The notes beneath the pieces were generated by a model that saw only the letters and a program-made list of their open reading frames with translations, did not search any database and was not told where the DNA came from. This document shows, piece by piece, positions 22,101 through 32,693 of a stretch of 64,000 nucleotides of DNA. Source of the stretch: Mycoplana rhizolycopersici (GTDB taxonomy: Bacteria > Pseudomonadota > Alphaproteobacteria > Rhizobiales > Rhizobiaceae); assembly GCF_013378445.1 (NCBI RefSeq), contig NZ_JABXYK010000006.1, forward strand, positions 186,001-250,000, written 5' to 3'. Each line of letters starts with the position of its first letter. Position 1 is the first letter of the stretch. The position numbers were made by a program, and so were the translations under genes.

Positions 22101-23120
22101 ATGAACAGCGGTATTTTCTCGGCCGGCACGCGCACGGCTATCCGTCTTGCGGCCATCCCGGCCATGTGCGTCGGCCTCGCGGCCTGCAACACCACCGGCG
22201 AAACGGCGAAGAAAGCGGGTCGCAGCAAGGAATATTTCGCAGAGTCCGAATACGGCGTCAAAGCGAGCCCGCGGGTCGTGCAGGAAGGGCAGCGGGTGCC
22301 GAAGGGCGGTGGCCGTTACCAGGTCGGCCAGCCCTACGTCGTGCGCGGCAAGTGGTACACGCCGAAGGAAGACCCCAACTACAACAAGACCGGTCTGGCC
22401 TCGTGGTACGGCTCGGCGTTTCACGGTCGTTACACGGCGAATGGCGAAGTCTACGACAAGTATCACCTGTCTGCCGCCCATCCCACGTTTCCACTGCCGA
22501 GCTATGCCCGCGTCACCAACCTGGAAAACGGCTCTTCGGTCATCGTGCGCGTCAACGATCGCGGCCCCTATTCGAAGGGGCGCATCATCGACGTGTCCTC
22601 CAAGGCGGCAGAGATGCTGGACGTGAAAGGCAAGGGTACTGCGAACGTCCGCGTGCAGTATGTCGGCAAGGCGCCGCTTGACGGCCATGACATGCCGTTC
22701 CTGATGGCGTCCTACGTTCCGAAGGGCGCTCGCGGCCCGGTCGTCAATCCCGGCGGGCAGATCGCGACCGGCGTGATGGTCGCTTCCGCCGCCCCGATGT
22801 CGGAAACCTTCGCAGCCGCCGTTCCGACCTTTGCCGAGCGTAGCGTCGAGCCTTCGTCGTCCAGCATGACGGCCCTTGCCGAAGAGGCGCCCGAAACGCC
22901 GGCTTTCGCGACGATGGGACAGTTCGTGATGTTGCCGGAAATCGGCCCCGTTCCGCGGGAGCGTCCCGATTCGGGTTCGGGGTACAATCCGAGCTTTGCC
23001 GCAGCCTATGCGTCGGATGCCGCCGAGCCTTCCGCCGCGGCTGCGTTCGATGCCATCCTTCAGCGCGACGGTTCGATGATCCTGCTGTCGCGGCCGGCCG
23101 GCCCGGAAACAAGAAGCTGA
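22101..23120 (+). CDS. rlpA: Septal-ring lytic transglycosylase RlpA, lipoprotein
   Basis: A 339-residue lipoprotein. The leader has a lipobox L-A-A-C at about residues 26-29, so it is anchored by the cysteine. The double-psi beta-barrel catalytic domain (about residues 90-190) includes L-A-S-W-Y-G-S-A-F-H-G-R-Y-T-A-N-G-E, then the catalytic-type R-V-N-D-R-G-P-Y-S-K-G-R-I-I-D-V-S. RlpA cleaves denuded peptidoglycan strands at the septum. The C-terminal 130 residues are low-complexity alanine/proline-rich, with no SPOR domain visible. ATG 22101 is chosen; a GTG three codons earlier is possible. It is followed by another peptidoglycan gene. Confidence 0.92.
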   Translation: MNSGIFSAGTRTAIRLAAIPAMCVGLAACNTTGETAKKAGRSKEYFAESEYGVKASPRVVQEGQRVPKGGGRYQVGQPYVVRGKWYTPKEDPNYNKTGLASWYGSAFHGRYTANGEVYDKYHLSAAHPTFPLPSYARVTNLENGSSVIVRVNDRGPYSKGRIIDVSSKAAEMLDVKGKGTANVRVQYVGKAPLDGHDMPFLMASYVPKGARGPVVNPGGQIATGVMVASAAPMSETFAAAVPTFAERSVEPSSSSMTALAEEAPETPAFATMGQFVMLPEIGPVPRERPDSGSGYNPSFAAAYASDAAEPSAAAAFDAILQRDGSMILLSRPAGPETRS

Positions 23121-23291
23121 GGGAAGGGGCGCTCGCCGCTTGCCGAACGCGCCGAGGTGTAGGACCCTGATGCGGTCGCGACCTTTCAGATTCGCTCCTG
23201 ACGCTTTGGGCCTTTGATTTTACGCATGTCGTCAGCAAAACCGCCGCACACGTTTGTGCGACATGCTTCAGGACGGTCTCAGGGAGATTAC

Positions 23292-24455
23292 ATGTCCTTG
23301 CGCTCGCTCGCCGCCTTCCTTCTCTGCCTGTTCCTGCCCCTCTGTGCGCTTGCCCAGACGGCGCCGGCATCCGGCGCTTTCGATACCAAGGCGAAGCAGG
23401 CGTTCCTGGTGGATAGCCGCACCGGCACCATCCTGTTTTCGCGTCGCGAAGACGAGGCGGTCACCGCCGCATCGCTGGCGAAGGCGATGACGCTCGCCGT
23501 CGTCTTCAAGGCACTGCGTGCAGGAGAGATCAGCCTCGATACAACCTATCCCGTTTCGGAATATGCCTGGCGCACGGGCGGAGCACCGTCGCGCACGGCA
23601 ACGATGTTCGCGGCGCTGAAGTCGCAGGTGCGTGTCGAGGATCTCATCCGGGGCGTCGCGGTTCAGGCGGCGAACGACGCATGCATCATCCTTGCCGAAG
23701 GTATGTCCGGTTCGGAGGGGGCGTTTGCCGCCCGGATGAACGAGGAAGCCAGGGCGCTAGGGCTCACGAACTCGCATTTTGCCAACGCCACCGGTCTGCC
23801 CGATCCCGGAAACCGCGTCAGCATGCGCGATCTGGTGACGCTGGCGCGCCATCTCCAGCAGACCTATCCGGAATTCTACCGCTACTACGCCGAACCGGAG
23901 TTCGAGTGGAACCGGATCAAGCAGCGCAACCGCAATCCGCTCGTGGCGATGAACATCGGGGCAGACGGTCTAGTGATGGGATTTGCGGAGGACGCCGGAT
24001 ACGGGCTCGTCGCTTCCGTGGAGCGCGACGGCCGCGGGCTGCTACTGGCGATGAGCGGCCTTTCGAGCGACAAGGAACGGCTGGAGGAGGCCCGGCGCAT
24101 CATCGACTGGGGAATGACAGCGTTTGCGACGAAGACGCTGTTCAAGGCGGGCGAAACAGTGGCCGAAGCCAGCGTCTACGGCGGCAGCGGCGGCGGGGTG
24201 ATACTGGTGACGCCGCAGGACGTGGACGTGCTTCTTCCCGTCGACAATTCCGAACGCCTCTCGGCGCGCGTCGTCTATTCCTGGCCCTTGCGCGCACCTG
24301 TCGCGCCCGGCCAGCAGGTCGGCGCGCTGAGGATCTGGAACGGCGATCGCTTCCTGCGGGAGGTGCCGCTTCAGACCGCAGGCACGGTCGAGGTGGGTAC
24401 GCTGACGCGCCGCGCACGCGACGCCCTGCAGGAACTGCTGTTCTTCTGGCTGTAA
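23292..24455 (+). CDS. D-alanyl-D-alanine carboxypeptidase-like protein with altered active-site motifs
   Basis: A 387-residue exported protein of the DacA (S11, penicillin-binding protein 5/6) family, which trims the terminal D-Ala of peptidoglycan peptides. A signal peptide spans residues 1-21. The SxxK motif is intact (S61-L-A-K64). The SxN motif reads A-A-N (126-128), and the KTG box reads V-M-G (228-230, in D-G-L-V-M-G-F-A). The beta-sandwich C-terminal domain (about 285-370) is present. Loss of the KTG lysine and SxN serine suggests weak or no carboxypeptidase activity, or a changed substrate. ATG 23292 follows AGGGAG. Confidence 0.88.
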   Translation: MSLRSLAAFLLCLFLPLCALAQTAPASGAFDTKAKQAFLVDSRTGTILFSRREDEAVTAASLAKAMTLAVVFKALRAGEISLDTTYPVSEYAWRTGGAPSRTATMFAALKSQVRVEDLIRGVAVQAANDACIILAEGMSGSEGAFAARMNEEARALGLTNSHFANATGLPDPGNRVSMRDLVTLARHLQQTYPEFYRYYAEPEFEWNRIKQRNRNPLVAMNIGADGLVMGFAEDAGYGLVASVERDGRGLLLAMSGLSSDKERLEEARRIIDWGMTAFATKTLFKAGETVAEASVYGGSGGGVILVTPQDVDVLLPVDNSERLSARVVYSWPLRAPVAPGQQVGALRIWNGDRFLREVPLQTAGTVEVGTLTRRARDALQELLFFWL

Positions 24456-24711
24456 TATGATGGGCCGAGGGGGTAATTGCCGGAAGCGTTTTCCCGGCAT
24501 AGAGCCGCAAATCGATTTTCCGTTGTCGCCGATTTGGTCTACTAAAGCGCGGCGTTGTTTTCCGGATTCGTAATCGGCGCCGTAGTTTTTGACCATGGAG
24601 GCATGGTCGTCGCAAATTCGCTGCACGCGATCGCGCGACATGCTCTATTGGGTGGGATTGGCCTGCAAGGGCGCTGACCGGCATTGGCGCCGGGACGATA
24701 GAAGGTCGGGT

Positions 24712-25401
24712 TTGGCTGGTTTGTCCGGATTGTTCATAACGTTCGAGGGCGGCGAGGGGGCCGGGAAGTCCACCCAGATCCGATTGCTTGCGGAAGCGCT
24801 GCGTGAACGGGGCCACAGCGTCGTTCTGACACGGGAGCCGGGCGGTTCTCCGGGCGCCGAGGCGGTTCGGCACGTGATCCTTTCGGGTGCCGCGGAGCGT
24901 TTCGGCACGCGGATGGAGGCGCTGCTTTTCGCTGCCGCCCGCAGCGACCATGTCGAGGAGGTCATCCGGCCGGCGCTACGTGCGGGCAAGATCGTGCTAT
25001 GCGACCGCTTTCTGGATTCGTCCCGCGTCTATCAGGGCATCACCGGCAATCTGGAACCGGATTTCGTCGAACGGCTGCAGCGTGTCGCGGTAAACGGCGT
25101 GATGCCGGATTGCACGCTGATCCTGGACCTGCCGGCCGCCATCGGCCTGGAGCGGGCCCGCCAGCGCGCCGGAGGCCCGATCGACAGCGAACCGGACCGC
25201 TTCGAGAAGGAAGAGATCCAAACCCACGAAAAGCGCCGCGAGGCGTTTCTCGATCTTGCCGTTGGCGAGCCGCTGCGGTGCCGGGTGATCGATGCGACGC
25301 AATCGCGCGAGGATATCGCGCGCCAGGTGCTTGCCACGGTGGAACCGCTGCTGCCGCTGTCGCGGCGTGACCGGCCGGCCATTTCGGAGGATGCAAGTTG
25401 A
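24712..25401 (+). CDS. tmk: Thymidylate kinase
   Basis: A 229-residue enzyme phosphorylating dTMP to dTDP. P-loop [10 protein letters not shown] (residues 12-21), D-R-F-L-D-S-S (D/R-motif near 98) and the LID-type [14 protein letters not shown] are all present. No ATG fits the expected start; TTG 24712 with AGAAGG about six bases upstream gives a protein of normal length and the usual G-L-F-I-T-F-E lead-in. It overlaps holB by four bases (TTGA), so both form one operon. Confidence 0.93.
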   Translation: MAGLSGLFITFEGGEGAGKSTQIRLLAEALRERGHSVVLTREPGGSPGAEAVRHVILSGAAERFGTRMEALLFAAARSDHVEEVIRPALRAGKIVLCDRFLDSSRVYQGITGNLEPDFVERLQRVAVNGVMPDCTLILDLPAAIGLERARQRAGGPIDSEPDRFEKEEIQTHEKRREAFLDLAVGEPLRCRVIDATQSREDIARQVLATVEPLLPLSRRDRPAISEDAS

Positions 25402-26435
25402 GTGCGGAGCACCCGGGCGTGCTCGACGGCGCCGTTGCGCCCTCCGAGCAGACGCGACTTTTCGGCCATGGCGAAGCTGCGGCCTTCCTCGCCCAATCCT
25501 ATCGATCGGGCAAGGGGCACCATGCGATCCTGATCGAGGGTCCGGAGGGCATCGGCAAGGCGACGCTGGCCTTCCGCTTCGCCCATCACATCCTTTCGCA
25601 TCCCGATCCGCGCACGGCGCCGGAGACGATGGCCGATCCCGATCCTTCCTCGCCGTTCGGGCGCCAGATCGCCTCCGGAGCGTCGCACAATCTGCTTCAT
25701 CTGTCCCGGCCGGTGGACGAGAAGACGGGCAAGATGCGTGCCGCGATCACCGTCGACGAGGTGAGGCGGGCGGGCAAGTTCTTCTCGCAGACGTCCGGCA
25801 CCGGCGGCTGGCGCATCGTCATCATCGATCCGGCCGACGACCTGAACCGGAACGCTGCGAACGCGATCCTGAAAATTCTGGAAGAGCCGCCGCGCAATGC
25901 GCTGTTCCTGGTCTTGACGCATGCGCCGGGCAAGCTTCTTCCGACGATCCGGTCGCGCTGCCTTCCCTTGAGCCTTTCGGTCCTGCCGGAGCGCGAACTG
26001 GCGCAGGTGTTGGACAACCTCGGCGTGACGCTGCCCGCCGACCAGAGGGAACGGGTGCTTGCCGCGGCCGGCGGCAGCGTGGCAACGGCGCTGAAGCTGA
26101 TCAATTACGGCGGCTTCGATATCCTCGAGGCGTTCAGGGCGATCGTCGCGCAGGCGGGTGGTGCGCCGCGCAAGGACGTGCACAAGCTGGCGGACGTGCT
26201 GGCTGCGCGAGACGGCGATACGCTTTACGATTTCTTTTGCAGCCAGGCCATCGATCACGTGGTGGAAAAGGCTAGGGCTGTGGGAATAGCTGGCGACGTC
26301 GTTGCCGCCGAGCGGATGGCCCGGCTTGTGTCCTCGCTATCGGAAAAGATCACCGTCGCAGCGGCCTACAACCTCGACCGCAAGCAGACCGTCATCGAAG
26401 TGCTTGACGAGATCGCGCTGCAGGCCGGCGGCTGA
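25398..26435 (+). CDS. holB: DNA polymerase III subunit delta'
   Basis: A 345-residue clamp-loader subunit. Residues 45-60 carry a degenerate P-loop ([10 protein letters not shown]), typical of delta'; [20 protein letters not shown] (about 149-168) is the signature, and T-I-R-S-R-C follows. It starts at TTG overlapping tmk's stop, with GGAGGA upstream. Linkage of tmk to holB is common in bacteria. Confidence 0.95.
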   Translation: MSAEHPGVLDGAVAPSEQTRLFGHGEAAAFLAQSYRSGKGHHAILIEGPEGIGKATLAFRFAHHILSHPDPRTAPETMADPDPSSPFGRQIASGASHNLLHLSRPVDEKTGKMRAAITVDEVRRAGKFFSQTSGTGGWRIVIIDPADDLNRNAANAILKILEEPPRNALFLVLTHAPGKLLPTIRSRCLPLSLSVLPERELAQVLDNLGVTLPADQRERVLAAAGGSVATALKLINYGGFDILEAFRAIVAQAGGAPRKDVHKLADVLAARDGDTLYDFFCSQAIDHVVEKARAVGIAGDVVAAERMARLVSSLSEKITVAAAYNLDRKQTVIEVLDEIALQAGG

Positions 26436-26441
26436 TGGCGC

Positions 26442-27242
26442 TCAGGTAAAGACGAGCTTCGATCCGACCAGTGCCAGCGTGATCGCCAGCATGACGCTGA
26501 CGAACCGTTCGGAGAGGCGCGGAGAAATGTGACTGCCGATCACGATGCCGGGAATGGAGCCCACGAGCAGCGTTGCCAGCATCAGCCAGTCGACCTCGCC
26601 GATCACCCAGTAGCCGATACCGGCGACAAATGTCAGCGGCACGGCGTGCACGATGTCGGAGCCGACGATTTCCCGCACCGCAAGGCTCGGATAGAGCGCC
26701 AGCAGCACGGTGACGCCGAGTGCTCCGGCACCAACCGACGTGAGCGTGACGAGGACGCCGATCGTCAGGCCGAGAACGATGGTGAGAACTCCGACAGTCG
26801 CGGGATCGACACTCTTCTTCGTCCGCCTGATGTCGCCGATCTTCTCTATGATCCGGCGACGAAACAGCAGAAGAATCGAAGTGAGGATCAGCATGTAACC
26901 GAGCGCCATGGTGATCGTGCCGACGGCTGCCACGCTCTTGCGGTCGATGCCCGAGATCAGCCAGAGGGTGACGGCTGCGGCGGGAAGGCTGCCGGCCGCC
27001 AGTCTGCCGACGACGCGCCAGTCGACCGTCTTGTTGCGGCCGTGCACGGCCGTTCCCGCGGTCTTGGTGATGGCGGCATAGAGGAGGTCAGTACCGACTG
27101 CGGTGACGGGATGAACGCCGAAGAAGAGAACGAGGAGCGGCGTCATCAGCGAACCGCCACCGACGCCGGTTATACCGACGAGAAGTCCAACAAAGAAGCC
27201 TGAGACGGAGAAGAGTGGATTGAACGAATTCCAGAGATCCAA
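26442..27242 (-). CDS. TauE/SafE-family membrane permease
   Basis: A 266-residue inner-membrane protein with seven to eight hydrophobic helices. [17 protein letters not shown] (near residue 15) and [15 protein letters not shown] (near 165) are the paired repeats typical of the TauE/SafE (DUF81) family, which exports sulfur oxyanions or organosulfur compounds in known cases. The substrate here is not known. The start is uncertain: TTG 27242 has AAGGAA upstream and gives the usual lead-in, while an ATG at 27311 would add 23 residues. It is convergent with holB. Confidence 0.88.
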   Translation of the reverse strand: MDLWNSFNPLFSVSGFFVGLLVGITGVGGGSLMTPLLVLFFGVHPVTAVGTDLLYAAITKTAGTAVHGRNKTVDWRVVGRLAAGSLPAAAVTLWLISGIDRKSVAAVGTITMALGYMLILTSILLLFRRRIIEKIGDIRRTKKSVDPATVGVLTIVLGLTIGVLVTLTSVGAGALGVTVLLALYPSLAVREIVGSDIVHAVPLTFVAGIGYWVIGEVDWLMLATLLVGSIPGIVIGSHISPRLSERFVSVMLAITLALVGSKLVFT

Positions 27243-27458
27243 ACAGTGCTTCCTTACGGTTCCGAGCGCTTTCGACGATCTTCGGTTCGAAACCTCACGA
27301 GTCTCAGACATAAGGCGGTTAATGGTGGCGCTGGCCTGTGTCAAGCGGCGCCGGGCTGCTTGTGGGGCAGGACAGGCGCGCAAACTTGCTGTTTCCCTAT
27401 CTGCCCGCATGCGGTAATAGCTGCCACCATCACAAGAAAAGACAGGCCAAGCTTCGCC

Positions 27459-29009
27459 ATGAGAGATACCTCGCCCTTCTATATCACCACGGCCATCGCC
27501 TACCCGAACGGCAAGCCGCATATCGGTCATGCCTACGAGTTGATCGCGACGGATGCCGTGGCCCGCTATCAGCGGCTCGACGGGCGCGACGTGTTCTTCC
27601 TGACCGGCACCGACGAGCATGGCCAGAAGATGCAGCAGACCGCGCGCAAGGAGGGGATTTCCGCTCAGGAGCTTGCCGACCGCAACACCGCTGAATTCCA
27701 GAAGATGGCGGTTCTGCTGAACGCTTCCAACGACGATTTCATCCGCACCACCGAGAAGCGTCACCATGAAGCCAGCCAGATCATCTGGAAGCGCATGGCC
27801 GCTGCCGGTGACATCTACAAGGACAGCTATTCGGGCTGGTACTCCGTCCGCGACGAGGCCTACTACCAGGAGGGCGAGACGGAATTGCGCGATGACGGCG
27901 TCCGCTACGGTCCGCAGGGGACGCCCGTGGAATGGGTGGAGGAGGAGAGCTACTTCTTCCGCCTGTCCGATTATCAGGAGCGGCTGCTGAAGCTCTACGA
28001 CGACAATCCGGACTTCATCGGGCCGGCAGAGCGCCGCAACGAGGTCGTATCGTTCGTAAAGTCGGGGCTGAAGGATCTTTCGGTATCGCGCACGACCTTC
28101 GACTGGGGCATCAAGGTGCCGGACGATCCGGCGCACGTCATGTATGTCTGGGTCGACGCGCTGACCAACTACATCACCGCGACCGGCTATCTCAGCGATC
28201 CGGACGGGCCGCGCGCGAAATACTGGCCGGCCGACATTCACATGATCGGCAAGGACATCATCCGCTTCCACGCCGTCTACTGGCCGGCCTTCCTGATGTC
28301 GGCGGGGCTGCCGCTGCCCAAGCGCGTCTTCGCGCACGGCTTCCTGCTCAACAAGGGCGAGAAGATGTCGAAGTCGCTCGGCAACGTCGTCGATCCCGTC
28401 AATCTGGTCGAGCACTTCGGCCTCGACCAGATCCGCTACTTTCTGCTGCGCGAAGTCTCCTTCGGCCAGGACGGCAGCTACAGCGAGGAGGGGATCGCAA
28501 CGCGGATCAACTCCGACCTTGCCAACGGTATCGGCAATCTGGCCAGCCGTTCGCTGTCGATGATCGTCAAGAACTGCGACGGCAAGATGCCGGTCTGCGG
28601 ACCGCTGAGCGAGGCCGATCGGGCGATGCTGGCTTCTGTCGATGCCCTGCATTCGATCACCCGCGACGAGATGGGCAAGCTGATGATCCACCGCGCACTG
28701 ACGGCGATCATCGCCGTCGTGTCGGAAGCCGACCGCTACTTCGCCGGCGAGGCGCCATGGGCGCTGAAGAAGACCGATCCTGAGCGGATGGGCACCGTCC
28801 TCTACGTGACGGCCGAAGTCGTCCGCCAGATCGCCATCCTGCTGCAGCCGTTCATGCCAGCGTCCGCCGGCAAGCTGCTGGATCTGGTTGCGGCGCCGGA
28901 CGACAAGCGGGACTTTGCCGCACTCGGTGAAGCCGGCCGCCTCGTCAGCGGCACGCCGCTTGCGGCGCCGGCACCTGTCTTCCCGCGCTACGTGGCGCCG
29001 GAGGCGTGA
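27459..29009 (+). CDS. metG: Methionyl-tRNA synthetase
   Basis: A 516-residue class I synthetase charging tRNA-Met. HIGH-like box P-H-I-G-H (residues 19-23) and K-M-S-K-S are intact. T-G-T-D-E-H-G is present. The zinc-knuckle region lacks cysteines, so it is the zinc-free type, and there is no C-terminal tRNA-binding extension, as usual for Rhizobiales. It lies in a cluster with tatD and an MBL-fold gene; gaps are 10 and 4 bases, so these three are probably one operon. Confidence 0.97.
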   Translation: MRDTSPFYITTAIAYPNGKPHIGHAYELIATDAVARYQRLDGRDVFFLTGTDEHGQKMQQTARKEGISAQELADRNTAEFQKMAVLLNASNDDFIRTTEKRHHEASQIIWKRMAAAGDIYKDSYSGWYSVRDEAYYQEGETELRDDGVRYGPQGTPVEWVEEESYFFRLSDYQERLLKLYDDNPDFIGPAERRNEVVSFVKSGLKDLSVSRTTFDWGIKVPDDPAHVMYVWVDALTNYITATGYLSDPDGPRAKYWPADIHMIGKDIIRFHAVYWPAFLMSAGLPLPKRVFAHGFLLNKGEKMSKSLGNVVDPVNLVEHFGLDQIRYFLLREVSFGQDGSYSEEGIATRINSDLANGIGNLASRSLSMIVKNCDGKMPVCGPLSEADRAMLASVDALHSITRDEMGKLMIHRALTAIIAVVSEADRYFAGEAPWALKKTDPERMGTVLYVTAEVVRQIAILLQPFMPASAGKLLDLVAAPDDKRDFAALGEAGRLVSGTPLAAPAPVFPRYVAPEA

Positions 29010-29019
29010 GGGTCGGACG

Positions 29020-29799
29020 ATGCTGATCGATACCCATTGCCATCTGGACTTTCCCGACTTCGAGGCGGAGCGCGACGAGATCGTCGCGCGCGCCCATGCA
29101 GCCGGCGTCGCGCAGATGGTGACGATTTCGACGCGGGTCAAAAAGTTTTCGACGATCCTGGCGATCGCGGAAAAATATCCGACGGTGTTCTGCTCGGTCG
29201 GCACGCATCCGCACAATGCCGACGAGGAACTGGACGTGACCGTGGACGAACTGGTCCGGCTGGCCCAGCATCCGCGCGTCGTGGCGATCGGCGAGGCCGG
29301 CCTCGACTATTTCTACGACAACGCCCCGCGTGAGGCACAGGCGCAGGGCCTGCGTAACCATATCGCGGCCGCCCGCATCACCGGCCTGCCGCTCGTCATT
29401 CACAGCCGTTCGGCCGACGAGGACATGGCGGCGATCCTGACGCAGGAGACGGAGAAGGGTGCCTTTCCTTTCCTGCTCCATTGCTTCTCGTCGGGTGCGG
29501 AGCTGGCGCGGGTTGGCGTCGAACTCGGCGGCTATGTTTCCTTTTCGGGGATCCTGACCTTTCCGAAATCCGAAGAGCTTCGTGAGATCGCAAAGACGGT
29601 TCCGACTGACCGCATGCTGGTGGAGACGGACGCGCCCTACCTGGCGCCGAAGCCCTTCCGGGGCAAGCGCAACGAGCCGGCCTATGTTGCCCATACGGCT
29701 GCCGTCCTGGCGCAGACGCTCGGTATCGGCGAGGCGGAGATGGCGGCTGTCACCACCGAAAACGCATTCCGCATCTTTTCCAAGATGCCGAGGGTCTGA
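29020..29799 (+). CDS. TatD-family metal-dependent hydrolase (DNase)
   Basis: A 259-residue TIM-barrel hydrolase. T-H-C-H-L-D (residues 5-10) binds the metal; further ligands lie in G-E-A-G-L-D, L-V-I-H-S-R, L-L-H-C-F-S and E-T-D-A-P-Y. TatD proteins act on DNA ends or damaged DNA and are used in quality control; a particular in vivo role here cannot be told. It starts ten bases after metG. Confidence 0.94.
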   Translation: MLIDTHCHLDFPDFEAERDEIVARAHAAGVAQMVTISTRVKKFSTILAIAEKYPTVFCSVGTHPHNADEELDVTVDELVRLAQHPRVVAIGEAGLDYFYDNAPREAQAQGLRNHIAAARITGLPLVIHSRSADEDMAAILTQETEKGAFPFLLHCFSSGAELARVGVELGGYVSFSGILTFPKSEELREIAKTVPTDRMLVETDAPYLAPKPFRGKRNEPAYVAHTAAVLAQTLGIGEAEMAAVTTENAFRIFSKMPRV

Positions 29800-29803
29800 A
29801 ACC

Positions 29804-30649
29804 GTGATCCACATGCGCCGCTTCACCATTCTCGGCTGCGGATCATCCCCGGGCACGCCCAGGATCACCGGTGACTGGGGCGCCTGCGATCCGGGCAACC
29901 CGAAGAACCGCCGTACGCGCGCGGCGCTATTGGTCGAGCAGGTGGGGCCCGAAGGCCGCACGACGGTCGTGATCGACACTGGGCCGGACTTTCGCGAGCA
30001 GATGATTGCCGCGAAGGTCAGGCACATCGACGCCGTCCTCTATACGCATCCCCATGCCGACCACATTCACGGCATCGACGACATCCGCGGCTTCGTCGTC
30101 AACAACCAGAGCCGGATGCCGATCTGGGCGGACGTGCCGACGATGGCGCGCATCCGCGAGGGGTTTCCCTATTGCATCGAGACGCCGCCGGGCGGCTTCT
30201 ATCCGCCGATCGTGAGCGCCAACCTGATCGAGCCGCCTGAAAAGCCTGTCGTCATCGATGGCGCGGGCGGGCCGATCTGCTTCCAGCCGCTGCTGCAGGT
30301 GCACGGCGCGATTCACTCGCTCGGCTTTCGCATCGGCGACGTCGCCTACTGCACCGATGTCAGCGCCTTTCCGGAGGAGACCGCTGCGCGCCTTGGCGGT
30401 CTCGACCTCCTGGTCATCGACGCGCTGCAATATCGCCCGCATGTCAGCCATTTCTCGCTTGGCCAGGCACTCGAATGGATCGAAACGCTGAAGCCGCGCC
30501 GGGCCGTTCTGACCCATATGCATGTGCCGCTTGATTACGACACCGTCATGCGCGAGACGCCGGGGCACGTCGAGCCGGGTTACGACCAGCTCGCCATCGA
30601 ATTCGACGTGACTGACGAGGTCAAGGCGCTAGAGGCTGCGGCGAGCTGA
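29804..30649 (+). CDS. MBL-fold metallo-hydrolase (PhnP-like)
   Basis: A 281-residue metallo-beta-lactamase-fold protein: D-T-G-P-D-F-R, T-H-P-H-A-D-H-I-H-G (metal-binding HxHxDH), then the later D-A-L-Q-Y-R-P-H-V-S-H-F-S and T-H-M-H motifs. It resembles the PhnP branch (cyclic phosphodiesterases). Substrate unknown. The start is GTG 29804 with GAGGG upstream; an in-frame ATG at 29813 is the alternative. It is in the metG-tatD operon. Confidence 0.9.
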   Translation: MIHMRRFTILGCGSSPGTPRITGDWGACDPGNPKNRRTRAALLVEQVGPEGRTTVVIDTGPDFREQMIAAKVRHIDAVLYTHPHADHIHGIDDIRGFVVNNQSRMPIWADVPTMARIREGFPYCIETPPGGFYPPIVSANLIEPPEKPVVIDGAGGPICFQPLLQVHGAIHSLGFRIGDVAYCTDVSAFPEETAARLGGLDLLVIDALQYRPHVSHFSLGQALEWIETLKPRRAVLTHMHVPLDYDTVMRETPGHVEPGYDQLAIEFDVTDEVKALEAAAS

Positions 30650-30769
30650 CCTCAGGGCGCACGACGGGTGGGCAGTTCGGACGAGACCGCAAACGCCGCG
30701 ATGCACCTTACGATGCGCCTTGTGCAATGCGATACTTCAAATTCGATCCGTAACCAGCTGTGATGAAAG

Positions 30770-31726
30770 TCATTTCGTAAAGTATGGCCGCAGGTTCTCA
30801 CGAATCCGGTCAAGCACCGTCGCGCCCGACATGTCCGGAACGAACGTTTTTCCGGTGATGGTTTCGTAGGCCTGGATATAGACTTTCGATGTCTGCTCGA
30901 TCAGGTCGGTCGGGATTTCCGGGATCGGGTCCTTGTAGGGATCGCAGCGTTCGGTGACCCAGGCGCGGACGAAGTCCTTGTCGAAACTCTGCGGGCGCTT
31001 GCCGGAGGTGAAAGCGTCCTCGTAGCTGTCGGCGATCCAGTAACGGCTGCTGTCGGGCGTGTGAATTTCGTCGGCCAGCACGATGCGGCCGTCCTTGTCG
31101 GTTCCGAATTCGTACTTGGTGTCGACGAGGATCAGGCCGCGCTCGGCCGCGAGCTTCTGGCCGCGGGCGAACAGCGCTAGTGCATAGCGCGAGACGGTTT
31201 CCCATTGCGCGGCTGTCAAAAGGCCCTGGGCGAGGATCTCCTCGCCGGAGAGCGGCTCGTCGTGACCGCCGTCGAAGGCCTTGCTGGTCGGCGTTATGAT
31301 CGGCTGTGGGAGCTTTTCGTTGTCGCGCATGCCGTCCGGCAAGGAGATGCCGTACATGTCCCGTTCGCCGTTCTTGTACTTCGTCAGGATCGAGGTGCTC
31401 GTTGTTCCGGCCAGATAGCCGCGGACCACGACCTCGACCGGCAGGATGTCGAGGCGCGTACCGATGACGACGTTCGGATCGGGATAGGCCAGGACGTGGT
31501 TGGGGCAGATGTCGGCGGTCTCCTCGAACCAGTAACGCGCCGTCTGCGTCAGCACCTGCCCCTTGAAGGGGATCGAGGTCAGGATGATGTCGAAGGCGCT
31601 GAGGCGGTCCGTCGCGATGATGATGCGGCTGCCGTCGGCGAGATCATAGTTCTCCCGGACCTTGCCATTGTAGCGCCCCGGCAGCTCGGGGATGAAGGCA
31701 TCTGAAAGTACGCGCAGTTCACTCAT
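30770..31726 (-). CDS. purC: Phosphoribosylaminoimidazole-succinocarboxamide synthase
   Basis: A 318-residue SAICAR synthetase that couples CAIR and aspartate in purine synthesis. G-K-V-R-E-N-Y-D (residues 22-29), the [12 protein letters not shown] signature and [11 protein letters not shown] are present. It is the longer form related to the yeast type (about 300 residues) rather than the 240-residue bacterial type. Start at ATG 31726; two nearby upstream starts would add up to six residues. Confidence 0.95.
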   Translation of the reverse strand: MSELRVLSDAFIPELPGRYNGKVRENYDLADGSRIIIATDRLSAFDIILTSIPFKGQVLTQTARYWFEETADICPNHVLAYPDPNVVIGTRLDILPVEVVVRGYLAGTTSTSILTKYKNGERDMYGISLPDGMRDNEKLPQPIITPTSKAFDGGHDEPLSGEEILAQGLLTAAQWETVSRYALALFARGQKLAAERGLILVDTKYEFGTDKDGRIVLADEIHTPDSSRYWIADSYEDAFTSGKRPQSFDKDFVRAWVTERCDPYKDPIPEIPTDLIEQTSKVYIQAYETITGKTFVPDMSGATVLDRIRENLRPYFTK

Positions 31727-31845
31727 GGCCAAGTCTCGCATCAAAGGAATGTCGTAGGGCTAAAGCAGGCATGGCCGCCAAGGTCAAGGCGCCGAATGCG
31801 GGGCGGACGGAACAGATATCCTATCCCGCCTGCTTCACTTCCCGA

Positions 31846-31880
31846 AAACGAAAAAGGGGCGGACACGGGGACCGCCCCTT
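31846..31880 (-). terminator. Intrinsic terminator after aapP
   Basis: On the leftward strand AAGGGGCGG and CCGCCCCTT form a nine-base-pair stem around a nine-base loop (stem arms 31872-31880 and 31854-31862), followed by TTTCGTTTT. It lies 20 bases past the aapP stop and ends the aapJQMP unit before purC. Confidence 0.85.
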
Positions 31881-31900
31881 CGATGCCATTGGAGAAAAAA

Positions 31901-32677
31901 TCAGTGCAGGATCTGGCTCAGGAAGAGCTTGGTGCGCTCGTGCTGGGGATTGTCGAAGAAATTCTGCGGATCGTTCTGCTCGACGATCTGCCCCTGGTCC
32001 ATGAAGATCACGCGGTTGGCCACCTGGCGGGCGAAGCCCATTTCGTGGGTGACGCAGATCATCGTCATGCCTTCCTCGGCGAGCGACACCATCGTGTCGA
32101 GCACTTCCTTGACCATTTCCGGGTCCAGTGCCGAGGTCGGTTCGTCGAACAGCATGATCTTCGGCTTCATGCATAGCGAACGGGCGATCGCCACGCGCTG
32201 CTGCTGGCCGCCGGACAGCTGGCCGGGATACTTGTGCGCCTGTTCGGGGATCTTGACCCGCTCGAGGTAGTGCATGGCGACCTTTTCGGCTTCCTTCTTC
32301 GGCATCTTCCGCACCCAGATCGGCGCAAGCGTGCAGTTCTCCAGGATCGTCAGGTGCGGGAACAGGTTGAAGTGCTGGAACACCATGCCGACCTCGCGGC
32401 GCACTTCGTCGATCTTCTTCAGGTCGTTCGTCAGTTCGATCCCGTCGACGAGGATCTGGCCCTTCTGGTGTTCCTCCAGCCGATTGATGCAGCGGATCAT
32501 CGTGGACTTGCCGGAACCGGACGGTCCGGCAACGACGATGCGCTCCCCGCGCATCACCTTCAGATTGACGTCGCGCAGCACGTGGAAGTCGCCGTACCAC
32601 TTGTTCATGTTGATGATATCGATCGCGACGTCGGTCGCCGACACGGTCATCGTTTTGGGCTGGGCCAGGTTTGCCAT
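31901..32677 (-). CDS. aapP: General L-amino-acid ABC transporter, ATP-binding subunit
   Basis: A 258-residue ATPase of the polar amino-acid uptake family. Walker [10 protein letters not shown] (residues 51-59), Q-loop V-F-Q-H-F-N-L-F, signature L-S-G-G-Q-Q-Q-R, Walker [13 protein letters not shown] and the switch His in V-T-H-E-M are intact. It drives AapQ/AapM. Last gene of the operon. AapP in Rhizobium is needed for normal nitrogen-fixing symbiosis in studied species. Confidence 0.96.
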   Translation of the reverse strand: MANLAQPKTMTVSATDVAIDIINMNKWYGDFHVLRDVNLKVMRGERIVVAGPSGSGKSTMIRCINRLEEHQKGQILVDGIELTNDLKKIDEVRREVGMVFQHFNLFPHLTILENCTLAPIWVRKMPKKEAEKVAMHYLERVKIPEQAHKYPGQLSGGQQQRVAIARSLCMKPKIMLFDEPTSALDPEMVKEVLDTMVSLAEEGMTMICVTHEMGFARQVANRVIFMDQGQIVEQNDPQNFFDNPQHERTKLFLSQILH

Positions 32678-32693
32678 TGTTTTGTTCCCTTGA

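Noticed and set aside
27246-29216. Very long leftward open frame continuing from the TauE/SafE gene across metG
   Set aside because: It is the antisense frame of metG; the TauE/SafE membrane pattern stops near 27242 and the rest is arginine/valine-rich low-sense sequence with no family motif.
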